Origin: Acetobacteraceae bacterium
Lineage (GTDB): Bacteria; Pseudomonadota; Alphaproteobacteria; Acetobacterales; Acetobacteraceae
Assembly (NCBI GenBank): GCA_027489135.1
Contig: JAIYAI010000329.1
Span: 1-27,100, forward strand
Direction: 5' to 3'
Length of the DNA stretch: 27,100 nt
Under the pieces are notes generated by a model, which was not told the origin of the DNA, ran no database searches, and saw only the letters and a program-made list of their open reading frames with translations. Positions 1-7,862 of the stretch are shown one piece after another. A program made the position numbers and the translations under genes. Each line of letters starts with the position of its first letter. Within the stretch, counting starts at the first letter, position 1.

Positions 1-895
1 GACGCCAACACTCGGGACCGTCCTCGGTGAGAACACATTGGCCCACCCGGATGTCCAGGATCTCCGATCGCCGCATGCCGGTGTCGAGAGCGACAGCGAC
101 GAATGCAGCCATTTGCTTCCCGTCGGGCCCGTACGCCAGATGCTCGAGGATTAGGTCCTCCTCTCTCAAGATGGCGCCGTCCCTGCGAACTGTCGCCAGA
201 CGCCTGTCCCGGCCACTCGGGAGCTTGGGCAGTGGCAAGCCCACTGCGGGATTGACCAAGTCTGTGAGGCCCCACCCCCAAATGCCGTCATACTTTTGGT
301 CAGTCGCTGTCGCCGCAAGCGCATAGAGAGCCGAAAGGCGGGAGACGTCATTGCGGATGGTAGACGCCGCAGGCTCCTCGCCCGCGGCATTTCCCTTCGT
401 CTTCTTCCTGCCCTTCATCCAGGCGGTGAGATCTTCGCGCCTGACGTCAGCCAGCCGCTTATCAGCGAGCCGTACGATCTTCCCGTCCGGATAAACAACT
501 CGGCAGGCCTTCCACATTGCGATCCGCGCGCGCTCCTGACGCCACCCTTTGCGGTGTTCGGTTACGTGCTGGTCGTAGTAATCCAATGCACGACCCAACG
601 ACCAGTCTGTCCGAGGATCTCGCGTGGCGTCGATCTCGGCTTGGGTAAGTGGACGCGGGAAAGACGGGTCGCCGGGCTTCCACTTGCGGGGGCGGCCTCG
701 CAGAACCCATTCCTCACGGTCGAATGGAACGCGGCGGGCATGCGCGTCCTCGATGGCACGCTCGCAGCCCTCCGCCCATCTCTTGGCGCTGTCCTTCAGA
801 TCATACGTAGCAGAGATGGTGACATCCCCGCGCCGGACTGTCGCCGTGTATCGGAAGCCTCCCTTCCGCTTCCGCTTCTGATAGCTCGTCGCCAT
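1..895 (-). CDS. Tyrosine-type site-specific integrase, 3' end outside the window
   Basis: Reading the minus strand from the ATG at 893-895 gives 298 codons with no stop up to base 1, so the C-terminus is missing. A Shine-Dalgarno GAGGG (900-904) sits 4 bases before the start. The N-terminus is basic (MATSYQKRKRKGGFRYTATV), like the arm-binding strands of phage and island integrases. The middle (about residues 125-215) resembles a core-binding SAM-like helical domain. The segment DTGMRRSEILDIR contains catalytic box I of tyrosine recombinases, with the first catalytic Arg at about residue 275. The Lys, HxxR, His/Trp and Tyr residues would lie beyond base 1, so activity cannot be judged. The gene starts about 75 bases from a tRNA-Thr 3' fragment and is transcribed away from it, the usual arrangement of integrase beside its attachment site. 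It has more A/T-ending codons than its neighbours, consistent with horizontal acquisition. Confidence 0.9.
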   Translation of the reverse strand, partial: MATSYQKRKRKGGFRYTATVRRGDVTISATYDLKDSAKRWAEGCERAIEDAHARRVPFDREEWVLRGRPRKWKPGDPSFPRPLTQAEIDATRDPRTDWSLGRALDYYDQHVTEHRKGWRQERARIAMWKACRVVYPDGKIVRLADKRLADVRREDLTAWMKGRKKTKGNAAGEEPAASTIRNDVSRLSALYALAATATDQKYDGIWGWGLTDLVNPAVGLPLPKLPSGRDRRLATVRRDGAILREEDLILEHLAYGPDGKQMAAFVAVALDTGMRRSEILDIRVGQCVLTEDGPECWR

Positions 896-899
896 GGAA

Positions 900-904
900 C
901 CCTC
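900..904 (-). promoter_or_regulatory. Ribosome binding site of the integrase gene
   Basis: The minus strand reads GAGGG, then TTCC, then the ATG at 893-895. The 4-base spacing is short but acceptable and supports this start. Just upstream an inverted repeat (907-912 AACCAT and 923-928 ATGGTT) with a 10-base spacer may be a regulator or recombination-factor site; this is a guess. Confidence 0.5.
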
Positions 905-969
905 GCAACCATCGTGCAACTCATGGTTACGATATCTCGAATTTACTTGTCTTCTCAACGGATTTTTGG

Positions 970-1018
970 CGGTTTTGTAAACCGAAGGTCGGGGGTTCAA
1001 ATCCCTCACCCGGCACCA
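970..1018 (+). other. tRNA-Thr(TGT) 3' fragment, probable att site of an integrated element
   Basis: The sequence matches the 3' half of a tRNA. It has the 3' part of an anticodon arm with loop TTTGTAA (anticodon TGT at 976-978), a variable region, a T-arm (GGGGG / TTCAAAT / CCCTC), the acceptor 3' strand ACCCGGC, discriminator A and an encoded CCA ending at 1018. No matching 5' acceptor strand (GCCGGGT) or D-arm occurs in 900-970, and the outermost anticodon-stem pair is mismatched. It is therefore a fragment, not a working tRNA. An integrase gene directly to the left makes it the downstream attachment site of an element inserted in a tRNA-Thr gene. The intact tRNA is expected at the other, unseen end of the element, to the left. 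Confidence 0.8.
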
Positions 1019-1019
1019 G

Positions 1020-1814
1020 TCACCGTTCCGGCAGCCGCACCACGCAATGGATCCCCGCCGGCAGCGCCATCTCCGGGTTCGGCAGCTCCAGCCGCACCCC
1101 GATGGTCCGGCTCGCCGCGTTGAACACCCGGTCCACTACCACGACCTTTGCCGTGTAGCTGCCGCCCACCGGGTCCTCCGGCAGCACCGTAAGCACGTCG
1201 CCCACCCGGATGCGGCGATAGACCGAGATCGGCAGGAAGGTCTCGACCCGCAGCGGGTCGAGCTCCGCCACCGTCATCACATGCGCCTGGTCGTTGACGT
1301 ATTCGCCCTCGCCCAGCGCGCGCTCCACCACCACCCCGTTCACCGGGCTGACCACCTGGCGCTGGCGCAGCAGCCCCTCGGCCCGCGTCGCCTCGAGCTG
1401 CGCCTGGCCGAGATTCATCGTGTGGCCGCGCAATTGCGCTTCTGCGACGCGGACATCGGATTGCGCCTCTTCCAGCTCCTGTTGGCTGCCGAAGGTATTG
1501 CCCTGCAGCCGGTCCTTGCGCGCCAGGCGGCGGCGAAGGAATTCGAGCCGCGCGGCGGTGGCGGCAGCCTCGGCGTCGTTGGTCGCGCGTAGCCTGGCGA
1601 TGTCGAGGTTCGATTCCTCCACCGCGCTGTCGAGCTGCGCGAGGACCTGCCCACGCTCGATCCTGTCGCCGCGATTCGCTGCGACCTTGCCGATCACGCC
1701 CTGCACGGGGGTGGTCAGCTTCAGCGTCTGGTTGGGCTCGATCAGGCAGGGATACTCCTCGGCGAAAGCCGGTCCGGCGAGGAGCAGCAGCGCGAGCCCG
1801 AGGCGGTGCTTCAT
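1020..1814 (-). CDS. Periplasmic adaptor (HlyD/RND membrane-fusion type), soluble with signal peptide
   Basis: This 264-residue protein begins with a clear Sec signal peptide (MKHRLGLALLLLAGPAFA, cleavage likely after residue 18). A half-lipoyl motif follows (SPV/TPVQGVIGKV... RGDRIERGQVLAQLD), then a coiled-coil hairpin (about residues 65-145), the second half-lipoyl segment (VVSPVNGVVVERALGEGEYV) and a beta-barrel domain. This is the order of membrane-fusion proteins that bridge an inner-membrane pump and an outer-membrane channel. It is shorter than typical RND adaptors (about 350-400 residues), with a short hairpin and no membrane-proximal extension. No pump or channel gene is adjacent. 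The gene is divergent from the SecA-like gene (47 bases apart) and ends one base from the tRNA fragment. Function in export of the giant protein is inferred from context only. Confidence 0.88.
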   Translation of the reverse strand: MKHRLGLALLLLAGPAFAEEYPCLIEPNQTLKLTTPVQGVIGKVAANRGDRIERGQVLAQLDSAVEESNLDIARLRATNDAEAAATAARLEFLRRRLARKDRLQGNTFGSQQELEEAQSDVRVAEAQLRGHTMNLGQAQLEATRAEGLLRQRQVVSPVNGVVVERALGEGEYVNDQAHVMTVAELDPLRVETFLPISVYRRIRVGDVLTVLPEDPVGGSYTAKVVVVDRVFNAASRTIGVRLELPNPEMALPAGIHCVVRLPER

Positions 1815-1861
1815 GCTACGCTGCCTAGCCTGCCGCGCCTTAAGGATTCAACCGCCTCCGC
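1815..1861. promoter_or_regulatory. Divergent intergenic region between adaptor and SecA-like genes
   Basis: Only 47 bases separate the two divergent start codons, so any promoters must overlap or lie partly inside the genes. A perfect 8-base palindrome CCTTAAGG is present at 1838-1845. The AAGGA at 1842-1846 lies 15 bases before the SecA-like ATG, too far for an ideal ribosome site. No convincing -35/-10 pair was seen. Confidence 0.3.
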
Positions 1862-3802
1862 ATGGCCCGCCACGCCGTCGCCCCCTATGCCGAGCGCAGC
1901 GTTACCCTGCCCGGCGCCTTCGACCTCGGCCTCGCCCAGGCCGTGGGTGGCCTGCGCGCTCGCTGGCTTGGCCGCACGACCATCGAGTCCGAGGCGCGGG
2001 AGATCAAGGACATCGCCGCGACCCTCGCCGGCCTCAGCGACGTCGCGCTGCTGGCCGAGGCCGCGGCGCTGCGCCCGGCCCTGCTGCGCGACGGCGCGCG
2101 CCTGCTGCCGCGGGCCTTCGCGCTGACCCATGTGGCGGTCGAGCGGCATCTCGGCCTGCGCTACCACCCCGTGCAGCTCGCCGGCGGCCGCGCGCTGACC
2201 GGGCGGCGCCTGGTGGAGATGGCGACCGGCGAGGGCAAGACCATTACCGCCGCCCTGCCTGCCGTCGCCGCCGCCCTGGCCGGCCAGCCCGTGCATGTGG
2301 TGACGGTGAACGACTACCTGGCGGAGCGCGACGCGGCACGGCTGACGCCCGTCTATGCCGCGCTCGGCCTGACGGTCGGGCTGGTGAAGCAGGGCGATGC
2401 GCCGGATGCGCGGGCGCGCGCCTATGCCGCCGACATCACCTACGTCACCAACAAGGAACTCGTCTTCGACTACCTGAAGGACCGCATCGCCACCGCCGCC
2501 GCGCGGGGGGAGGCACGGCACCGCATCGCCGCCCTCTTCGGCGCCGCCGGCCGCGGCACGCTGCTGCGCGGCCTGCATGTCGCGATCGTCGACGAGGCCG
2601 ATAGCGTGCTGATCGACGAGGCGCGGACGCCGCTGATCATCTCCGCCGAACGCCGCGACGCGGCGCTGGAGGAGACGGCCGTCCGTGCCCTCGACATCGC
2701 CCGCGGCCTGGCGGAGGGCACGGACTGGCACCTCGACGTCTCGAGCCGCAGCGTCGTGCTGCTGCCGCCGGGCCAGGCGGCGATCGCGGCGCGGGCCGAT
2801 GCACTGACCGGCATCTTCCGCGCGACCAAGGCGCGCGAGCAGCTCGTCACGCAGGCGCTGACCGCGCTGCGCACGCTGGAACGCGATCGGCACTACATCC
2901 TCGCGGACGGCAAGGTGCAGATCGTCGACGAATACACCGGCCGCGTCATGCCCGACCGGTCCTGGGAACAGGGGCTGCACCAGCTTGTCGAGGCGAAGGA
3001 GGGCGTGGCCCTCACCGGAGGGAGGGAGACGCTGGCGCGCATCACCTACCAGCGCTTCTTCAACCGCTACCTCCAGCTCTCCGGCATGACGGGCACGGCA
3101 CGCGAGGTCGCCGGCGAGTTGGGCGCCGTCTATGGCCTCGGCGTGCTGCGGCTGCCGACGAACCGGCCATCGCGGCGGCGCGACCTGGGCCGGCGGATCC
3201 TGCCCGATGCCGACGCGAAATGGGCGGCGGTGTCGGCGCGGGCGGCGGAATTCGCGGGCGGCGGCCGGCCGCTGCTGATCGGCACGCAGAGCGTCGAGGC
3301 GTCGGAGACCCTGTCGCGGGCGCTCTCCGCGCGGGGCCTCGACCATGTCGTTCTCAACGCACGCCAGGACGCCGAGGAAGCGGCCATCATCGCCCGCGCC
3401 GGTGAGGCGGGGCGGATCACGGTGGCGACCAACATGGCCGGCCGCGGCACGGATATCGAGCTCGGCCCCGGCGTCGCGGCGGCGGGCGGGCTGCACGTGA
3501 TCCTGACTGCCTATCACGACAGCGGCCGCATCGACCGGCAGTTGATCGGCCGCGCCGCGCGGCAGGGCGACCCGGGCTCGGCCGAGACGATCGTCGCGCT
3601 GGATGACGAGGTGTTTCAGCGCTACGCGCCGCGCCTCGCCGCGCTGGTCGCCAGGGGCGGTCCGCTGGCGCGGCTGTTCTGGACCGTGCTGCCCGGTCGG
3701 GCCCAGGCCGCCGCGTCGCGCGGCCATGCGAGGCAGCGGCGCCAGCAGCTTCTGGCCGATGAGCGCTTCGACAACCAGATGGGCTTCGCGGGGAAGGAAT
3801 AG
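1862..3802 (+). CDS. Short SecA-like ATPase (accessory preprotein translocase type)
   Basis: This 646-residue protein carries the SecA motor. Visible are Walker A (ATGEGKT, residues 121-127), TVNDYLAERDA (148-158), Walker B VDEADSVLIDEARTPLIIS (243-261), DEYTGR (356-361), the LSGMTGTA segment (407-413), TNMAGRGTDIELG (523-535) and the arginine-finger region DRQLIGRAARQGDPGS (558-573). Canonical SecA is about 850-900 residues. Here the preprotein cross-linking region is short, and the protein ends within the start of the helical scaffold. The helical wing and the C-terminal zinc-binding tail are gone. Known: SecA drives proteins through SecYEG, and shortened accessory forms exist for special substrates. 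Inferred: this copy serves the adjacent giant secreted protein, or it works as a motor without the standard SecYEG cycle. It is convergent with the M50 gene (12 bases between stops). A housekeeping secA is expected elsewhere. Confidence 0.9.
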   Translation: MARHAVAPYAERSVTLPGAFDLGLAQAVGGLRARWLGRTTIESEAREIKDIAATLAGLSDVALLAEAAALRPALLRDGARLLPRAFALTHVAVERHLGLRYHPVQLAGGRALTGRRLVEMATGEGKTITAALPAVAAALAGQPVHVVTVNDYLAERDAARLTPVYAALGLTVGLVKQGDAPDARARAYAADITYVTNKELVFDYLKDRIATAAARGEARHRIAALFGAAGRGTLLRGLHVAIVDEADSVLIDEARTPLIISAERRDAALEETAVRALDIARGLAEGTDWHLDVSSRSVVLLPPGQAAIAARADALTGIFRATKAREQLVTQALTALRTLERDRHYILADGKVQIVDEYTGRVMPDRSWEQGLHQLVEAKEGVALTGGRETLARITYQRFFNRYLQLSGMTGTAREVAGELGAVYGLGVLRLPTNRPSRRRDLGRRILPDADAKWAAVSARAAEFAGGGRPLLIGTQSVEASETLSRALSARGLDHVVLNARQDAEEAAIIARAGEAGRITVATNMAGRGTDIELGPGVAAAGGLHVILTAYHDSGRIDRQLIGRAARQGDPGSAETIVALDDEVFQRYAPRLAALVARGGPLARLFWTVLPGRAQAAASRGHARQRRQQLLADERFDNQMGFAGKE

Positions 3803-3814
3803 GCCCCCGCGGGT

Positions 3815-5977
3815 CTATACCTGGAACCGTCCCAGCAGCCCCTGCCTGACGCGGCGATAGATCATCGCCGCCACGGGCTCCCAGGCGAAGTCGAAGCGCA
3901 CGAACACCCGGCTGCCGAAGCCCGAGGCCGCCAGCGCCTCGCCGCCCTGATCCTCCGGCAGCAGCACGTCGAACTGGAAATGCCGCTCGAAGGCGCGGGG
4001 TTCCCGGCCCTCGCGCGGATCGACGGCGATGGTACCGCCATGCGCCGTGGTCAGCGCCGCGCTCGGCAGTTGCTGCCCCGCCCCCGGCACCACCCGCACC
4101 ACGGTGGAGACCAGGTCGGTGCGCCGGTCCGCCAGCCGGATATGCACGTCGCGCAGCTGGTGCTGCACGAGCTCGATATCCGCCTGCGGCACCACCACGC
4201 GGGCGACCCGGCCCTGGGTCGGCGTGACGTAGCCCAGCACCTCCCCGGCAGCGACGTAGCGGCCGGGCAGGTCCTCGACCGGTCGGGTGCTGGCGAAACG
4301 TCCCTCGGCCGGGGCCAGGATGGTCTGCTGGCCGATGCGCAGGCGTTCGCGGGCCAGCGCCGCGCGTTCCTGGGCGAGCTCGAAGCGGGTCACCTCGGCG
4401 GCGATGCGGTCGGTGACGAATTCCGCCGTGTAGCGCGCCTCCAGCTCCTGCACCCGGGCCTCGCCAACGCGCAGCTTCGCCTCGGCGATCGGGTGCTCCA
4501 GCTGCATCAGCGTCGTGCCCGGCGCCACGGCCATGCCCGGCGCGACGGCCACGCTACGGACGAAGCCGTCCGTTCCGGCGCGGATGAAGGCGTCCTGCGG
4601 CACCCAGATCACGCCCTCGGCCGTCGCATGGATCGGCGCCGGCACGGTCAGCAGCAGCGCCAGCACGGCGGCAAGCGATCCGAAGGTCAGCCCTGCGGCC
4701 CGGCCGCGGCACAGCCGGTAGCGCGGCCCGGTCGCCACCTGCCACAGCCCCTTCACCACGGGCTTCACGAAGCCGATGGCGACGGAGACGATCCCCAGCA
4801 CCACCCCCACCACGAAGTAGTGAGTCGCCACGAACAGCGCGATGCCCAGCGTCACCGTCAGGCGGTAGACCCAGGACAGCGGCGTGTAGAGCAGCATCGC
4901 CAGGCGCTCATGCGGCTGCCCGTCGAAGGGCCGCAGCCCCGGCACGCGGAAGATGAAGCGGTCGAGCAGCCAGGTCAGGTAGCGCGGCCCGCGCTGCGCC
5001 AGGTTCGGCACCTCGATCAGGTCGGACAGCACGTAGTAGCCGTCGAAGCGCAGCAGCGGGTTGCCGTTGACCAGGATAGTCGAGAGCCCGCCCACAACCA
5101 TCACGTTGAAGGCGATGGCGCGCAGCAGCCCGGGCTCCGCCGCCGCCCAGACCAGCGCGGCGATGGCCGACAGCGTCACCTCCACCAGGATGCCCGCCGC
5201 GGCGACGCCGGCGCGCTGCCACTTGCTGCGCAGCGCGGCGGAGGCGCTGGCATCCACGTAAGGAACGGGGAAGAAGACCAGCAGCATCGCGCCCATGGCG
5301 GGGACGCTGCAGCCGAAGCGCTTGGCGGCGTAGCCATGGCCAAGCTCGTGCAGGATCTTCATCACGGGATAGACGAGGGCGAGCGCCAGCAGCCCCTCCG
5401 CCGCCATCACCCGGTCCAGCAGGTTGTCGGTCAGCGCCTCCCAGTGCTGCAGCACCACGGCGCCGGCGGCGACCATCAGCACCAGCCAGACCAGCAGCGC
5501 GACGCGGCCGAACAGCGGGGCAACCAGCGGCAGGGTGCGCGCCAGGAAGCGGTCGGGATCGACCAGCGGGATCTGCACCGCCAGCGGCGCCTTCAGGTTC
5601 CGCAGCCAGAGCGCACGGGAGAGGCGGTCGCGCCGGGTGAGCAGTTCCGCCGCATCGGGTGGGATGTCGCCGGCCAGCAGGTCGGCAGAGTGGAGTTGCA
5701 TCAGCAGCTCGATCACCGCGTCCTGGCCCGGCGCCTCAGTGTCGAGCTCCGCCACCATCTCCTGCCAGACGGCGTCGACGGTGCGCGCGCCGTCCAGCCG
5801 CGCGGCGAACAGATAGGCCGAAGGCGTGATGCGATGCACCCGGCCTGAGAGCGGATCGGACAGGGCGTACCACCCCTGCCCGCCATAGCGGTGCCGGGTG
5901 ACGGAGACATGGCCGGCCAGCCGCGGCTTGAGGCCCGCGACGCGGTACCAGCTCTGGGCGAAGAAGCTGTCGGCCAT
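3815..5977 (-). CDS. PqqD-like / M50 zinc metallopeptidase / HlyD fusion membrane protein
   Basis: The start chosen is the ATG at 5975-5977 (MADSFF..., 720 residues). Longer in-frame reading would run into the upstream gene, which ends at 5997. Residues about 25-115 (YALSDPLSGRVHRITPSAYL...) resemble the small PqqD-like winged-helix domain that binds peptide substrates in peptide-modifying systems. Several membrane helices follow. One contains the zinc motif HELGH (210-214); the second M50 motif is NGNPLLRFDGYY with Asp312 as likely third ligand. After a last membrane helix (about 430-447), the C-terminus (450-700) is a HlyD-type lipoyl/barrel adaptor with a short helical hairpin. This is the 'putative peptide zinc metalloprotease' architecture. 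It is the last gene of the minus-strand operon, 19 bases after the GAF-HlyD gene. Likely role (inference): inner-membrane component that recognises or cleaves the exported protein while contacting the periplasmic conduit. Confidence 0.9.
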   Translation of the reverse strand: MADSFFAQSWYRVAGLKPRLAGHVSVTRHRYGGQGWYALSDPLSGRVHRITPSAYLFAARLDGARTVDAVWQEMVAELDTEAPGQDAVIELLMQLHSADLLAGDIPPDAAELLTRRDRLSRALWLRNLKAPLAVQIPLVDPDRFLARTLPLVAPLFGRVALLVWLVLMVAAGAVVLQHWEALTDNLLDRVMAAEGLLALALVYPVMKILHELGHGYAAKRFGCSVPAMGAMLLVFFPVPYVDASASAALRSKWQRAGVAAAGILVEVTLSAIAALVWAAAEPGLLRAIAFNVMVVGGLSTILVNGNPLLRFDGYYVLSDLIEVPNLAQRGPRYLTWLLDRFIFRVPGLRPFDGQPHERLAMLLYTPLSWVYRLTVTLGIALFVATHYFVVGVVLGIVSVAIGFVKPVVKGLWQVATGPRYRLCRGRAAGLTFGSLAAVLALLLTVPAPIHATAEGVIWVPQDAFIRAGTDGFVRSVAVAPGMAVAPGTTLMQLEHPIAEAKLRVGEARVQELEARYTAEFVTDRIAAEVTRFELAQERAALARERLRIGQQTILAPAEGRFASTRPVEDLPGRYVAAGEVLGYVTPTQGRVARVVVPQADIELVQHQLRDVHIRLADRRTDLVSTVVRVVPGAGQQLPSAALTTAHGGTIAVDPREGREPRAFERHFQFDVLLPEDQGGEALAASGFGSRVFVRFDFAWEPVAAMIYRRVRQGLLGRFQV

Positions 5978-5996
5978 GGTCAGGGCACCGCCATGC

Positions 5997-7859
5997 TCAC
6001 GGCGTCCAGGCCCAGATCTGCATGCGCAGCCAGTCGACCAGGCTGCGCGTCCAGACCCAGGCGAAGCTGCGCTCCGCGATCTCGACCTTGCCGATCCCCT
6101 CCATGCCGGGGCGGAGCTGCGCCGGCACGGCGCCCAGGGTCGCCTCCACCCGGAAGCTGTTGCGGCCCTCATCGGCCTCGGCGACGGAAGTCACGCGGGT
6201 GACCGTGATGGGCAACGCCGTGCCGGTCATGCCGTGCAGCAGCAGCGTCCCGGTCTGGCCCTGGCTGAGCCAGCGGATGTCGCGCTCGTCAGCGCGCAGG
6301 ATGACGCGGTAGTCGTCGAGCGGCGCGACCTCGAACAGCACCTTCCCCGTCTCCACCGGCGCACCGATGGCCTGCGACAGGTCGCCCGAGACCAGCACGC
6401 CGTCGATCGGTGCGACGATGCGGGCGCGGGCCAGCTTCTCCCGCGCCAGGGCGATCTGCGCATCGGTCTGGCGGATCTGCGCCTCGACCTGGCCGGCCGT
6501 GCCGGGGTCGCGCTTGGCCATCGCCTCGCGCAGCTTCACCTGCAGGCGCTCGAGCTCCGACTGCCAGCGCACGACGTCCAGTTGCAGGTCGTGGTCGCGC
6601 AAGGTCGCCAGCACCTCCCCGGCGCGGACGATGTCGCCGGCGCGGGCGGGTGCGGTCTCGATGAAGCCTTCGTAGGGCGCGGCGACGGCGCGCTGGACGC
6701 GACCTTCCAGCACCGCCTTGGCGGAGACGCGGAAGGGCGCCGGCACCAGGATCGCCGCCGCCAGCGCCGCAGCCGCCGCAACGCCGCCGAGCTTCCAGCC
6801 GAGATGCCGCGGCCCGGCCAGCATCGCCGCCGTGTCGCGCAGCGCATCGACGATGCGGCCGGAGACGAGGCGCCGCGCCCGGCGCTTGTGTTCCAGGATC
6901 GGGCCGAGCAGCGCGGTGATCGCCTCGCCCAACTGGACCACCGGCTCGGGCGGCGGCGCGTCGTGCAGCAGGGTGATGGCGCCGACCACGCCCTGGTCGG
7001 TGGTCAGCGGCAGGGTGGTGAAGGCGCCATGCGCCTCCCACACGGCGGCCAGCGTCTCATGCGCCGCCGCGATGCGCACGGCGGCACCGGGTGCGGCGGG
7101 CAGGCGGATGGTGGCGCGTTGCTCCGCGGCCTCCTCCATCGCCTGTTCCAGCGCTGCGATCATCGGCGTCTTCCGCCGGTACCAGGCGGTGTGCGACAGC
7201 GCGACCAGCCGCATGCCGCGCCCGGCATCGAGGCCCACCGCGACGCGCGCGGCGCCGAGGCGCACCGCCATCTCGTTGGCGATCGCCATGGCCGCGGCCT
7301 CCAGCCGGTCGTGCTCCTGCGCGACGGCCACGATGTCGAGCGCGGCGGCGGCGCCGGCGACGCGCTGCTGTTCCCGCCCAATGCGCTCGCGCAGCGCCTG
7401 CGCTTCCAGCCAGCCGACACCCCAATGCAGGCCGCGCAGCACGGCACGGGTCTCAGCCTCGGACCGCGGCGCGAGGTCGAGCACGACGGCGCCGACGGGC
7501 TGCTCGCCTTCCGCCAGGAAGGGATAGGCGATGTGCAGCCCCGTCGCGCCACCCTCGTGCGGCGGCGGCTTCACCACGGGGGCGGCGGTGCGCAGGCACT
7601 CCTCCGCGGCGGCGCGGAGATGCGACAGGTCCTGCGCCGCATCGGGCCACAGCGCCACGGGGGCGAAAGGCGCGCCGGGCCGCGCCAGCAGCACCATCGC
7701 GGCATTGGCGCCGGCGAGCTTGCGGCATTGCAGCGCCAGCCAGGAGCGACACAGCGCTTCGGTCGATCCGGCGGCGGCGAAGGCGGCCCAGAGCCTGGCC
7801 TCCTGGTCGATGCCGGGTGTCAGGCCAGCGGGCAGCGGGGCGGTCTGGGTATCCGGCAT
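5997..7859 (-). CDS. Double GAF-like sensor fused through one membrane helix to a HlyD adaptor
   Basis: This 620-residue protein has two cytoplasmic GAF-like halves (about 20-150 and 175-325) and a basic juxtamembrane stretch (EHKRRARR). One strong membrane helix follows (about 353-373, LGWKLGGVAAAAALAAAILV). The periplasmic part is HlyD-like: lipoyl segment (YEGFIETAPARAGDIVRAGE), coiled-coil hairpin (425-480), second lipoyl half (IVAPIDGVLVSGDLSQ) and a barrel, ending in a hydrophobic tail. A GGGGAGG ribosome site (7871-7877) lies inside the end of the upstream giant gene, and only 3 bases separate that stop from this ATG, so translation is probably coupled. Known: GAF domains bind small ligands or partner proteins. 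No canonical nucleotide-binding motif could be assigned here. Inference: a ligand- or redox-gated adaptor that ties export to a cytoplasmic signal. Confidence 0.87.
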   Translation of the reverse strand: MPDTQTAPLPAGLTPGIDQEARLWAAFAAAGSTEALCRSWLALQCRKLAGANAAMVLLARPGAPFAPVALWPDAAQDLSHLRAAAEECLRTAAPVVKPPPHEGGATGLHIAYPFLAEGEQPVGAVVLDLAPRSEAETRAVLRGLHWGVGWLEAQALRERIGREQQRVAGAAAALDIVAVAQEHDRLEAAAMAIANEMAVRLGAARVAVGLDAGRGMRLVALSHTAWYRRKTPMIAALEQAMEEAAEQRATIRLPAAPGAAVRIAAAHETLAAVWEAHGAFTTLPLTTDQGVVGAITLLHDAPPPEPVVQLGEAITALLGPILEHKRRARRLVSGRIVDALRDTAAMLAGPRHLGWKLGGVAAAAALAAAILVPAPFRVSAKAVLEGRVQRAVAAPYEGFIETAPARAGDIVRAGEVLATLRDHDLQLDVVRWQSELERLQVKLREAMAKRDPGTAGQVEAQIRQTDAQIALAREKLARARIVAPIDGVLVSGDLSQAIGAPVETGKVLFEVAPLDDYRVILRADERDIRWLSQGQTGTLLLHGMTGTALPITVTRVTSVAEADEGRNSFRVEATLGAVPAQLRPGMEGIGKVEIAERSFAWVWTRSLVDWLRMQIWAWTP

Positions 7860-7862
7860 GGA

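Noticed and set aside
970..1018. A complete tRNA gene
   Set aside because: Only the 3' half is present. There is no 5' acceptor strand or D-arm upstream, and the outer anticodon-stem pair is broken.
1811..3727. A minus-strand open frame of 638 codons opposite the SecA-like gene
   Set aside because: The SecA motifs on the plus strand are unmistakable. The antisense translation is His/Arg/Gln-rich and matches nothing.
3803..3814. Bidirectional terminator between the convergent SecA-like and M50 genes
   Set aside because: The 12-base gap holds a CCCGCGGG palindrome, but there is no loop, no longer stem and no T-tract.
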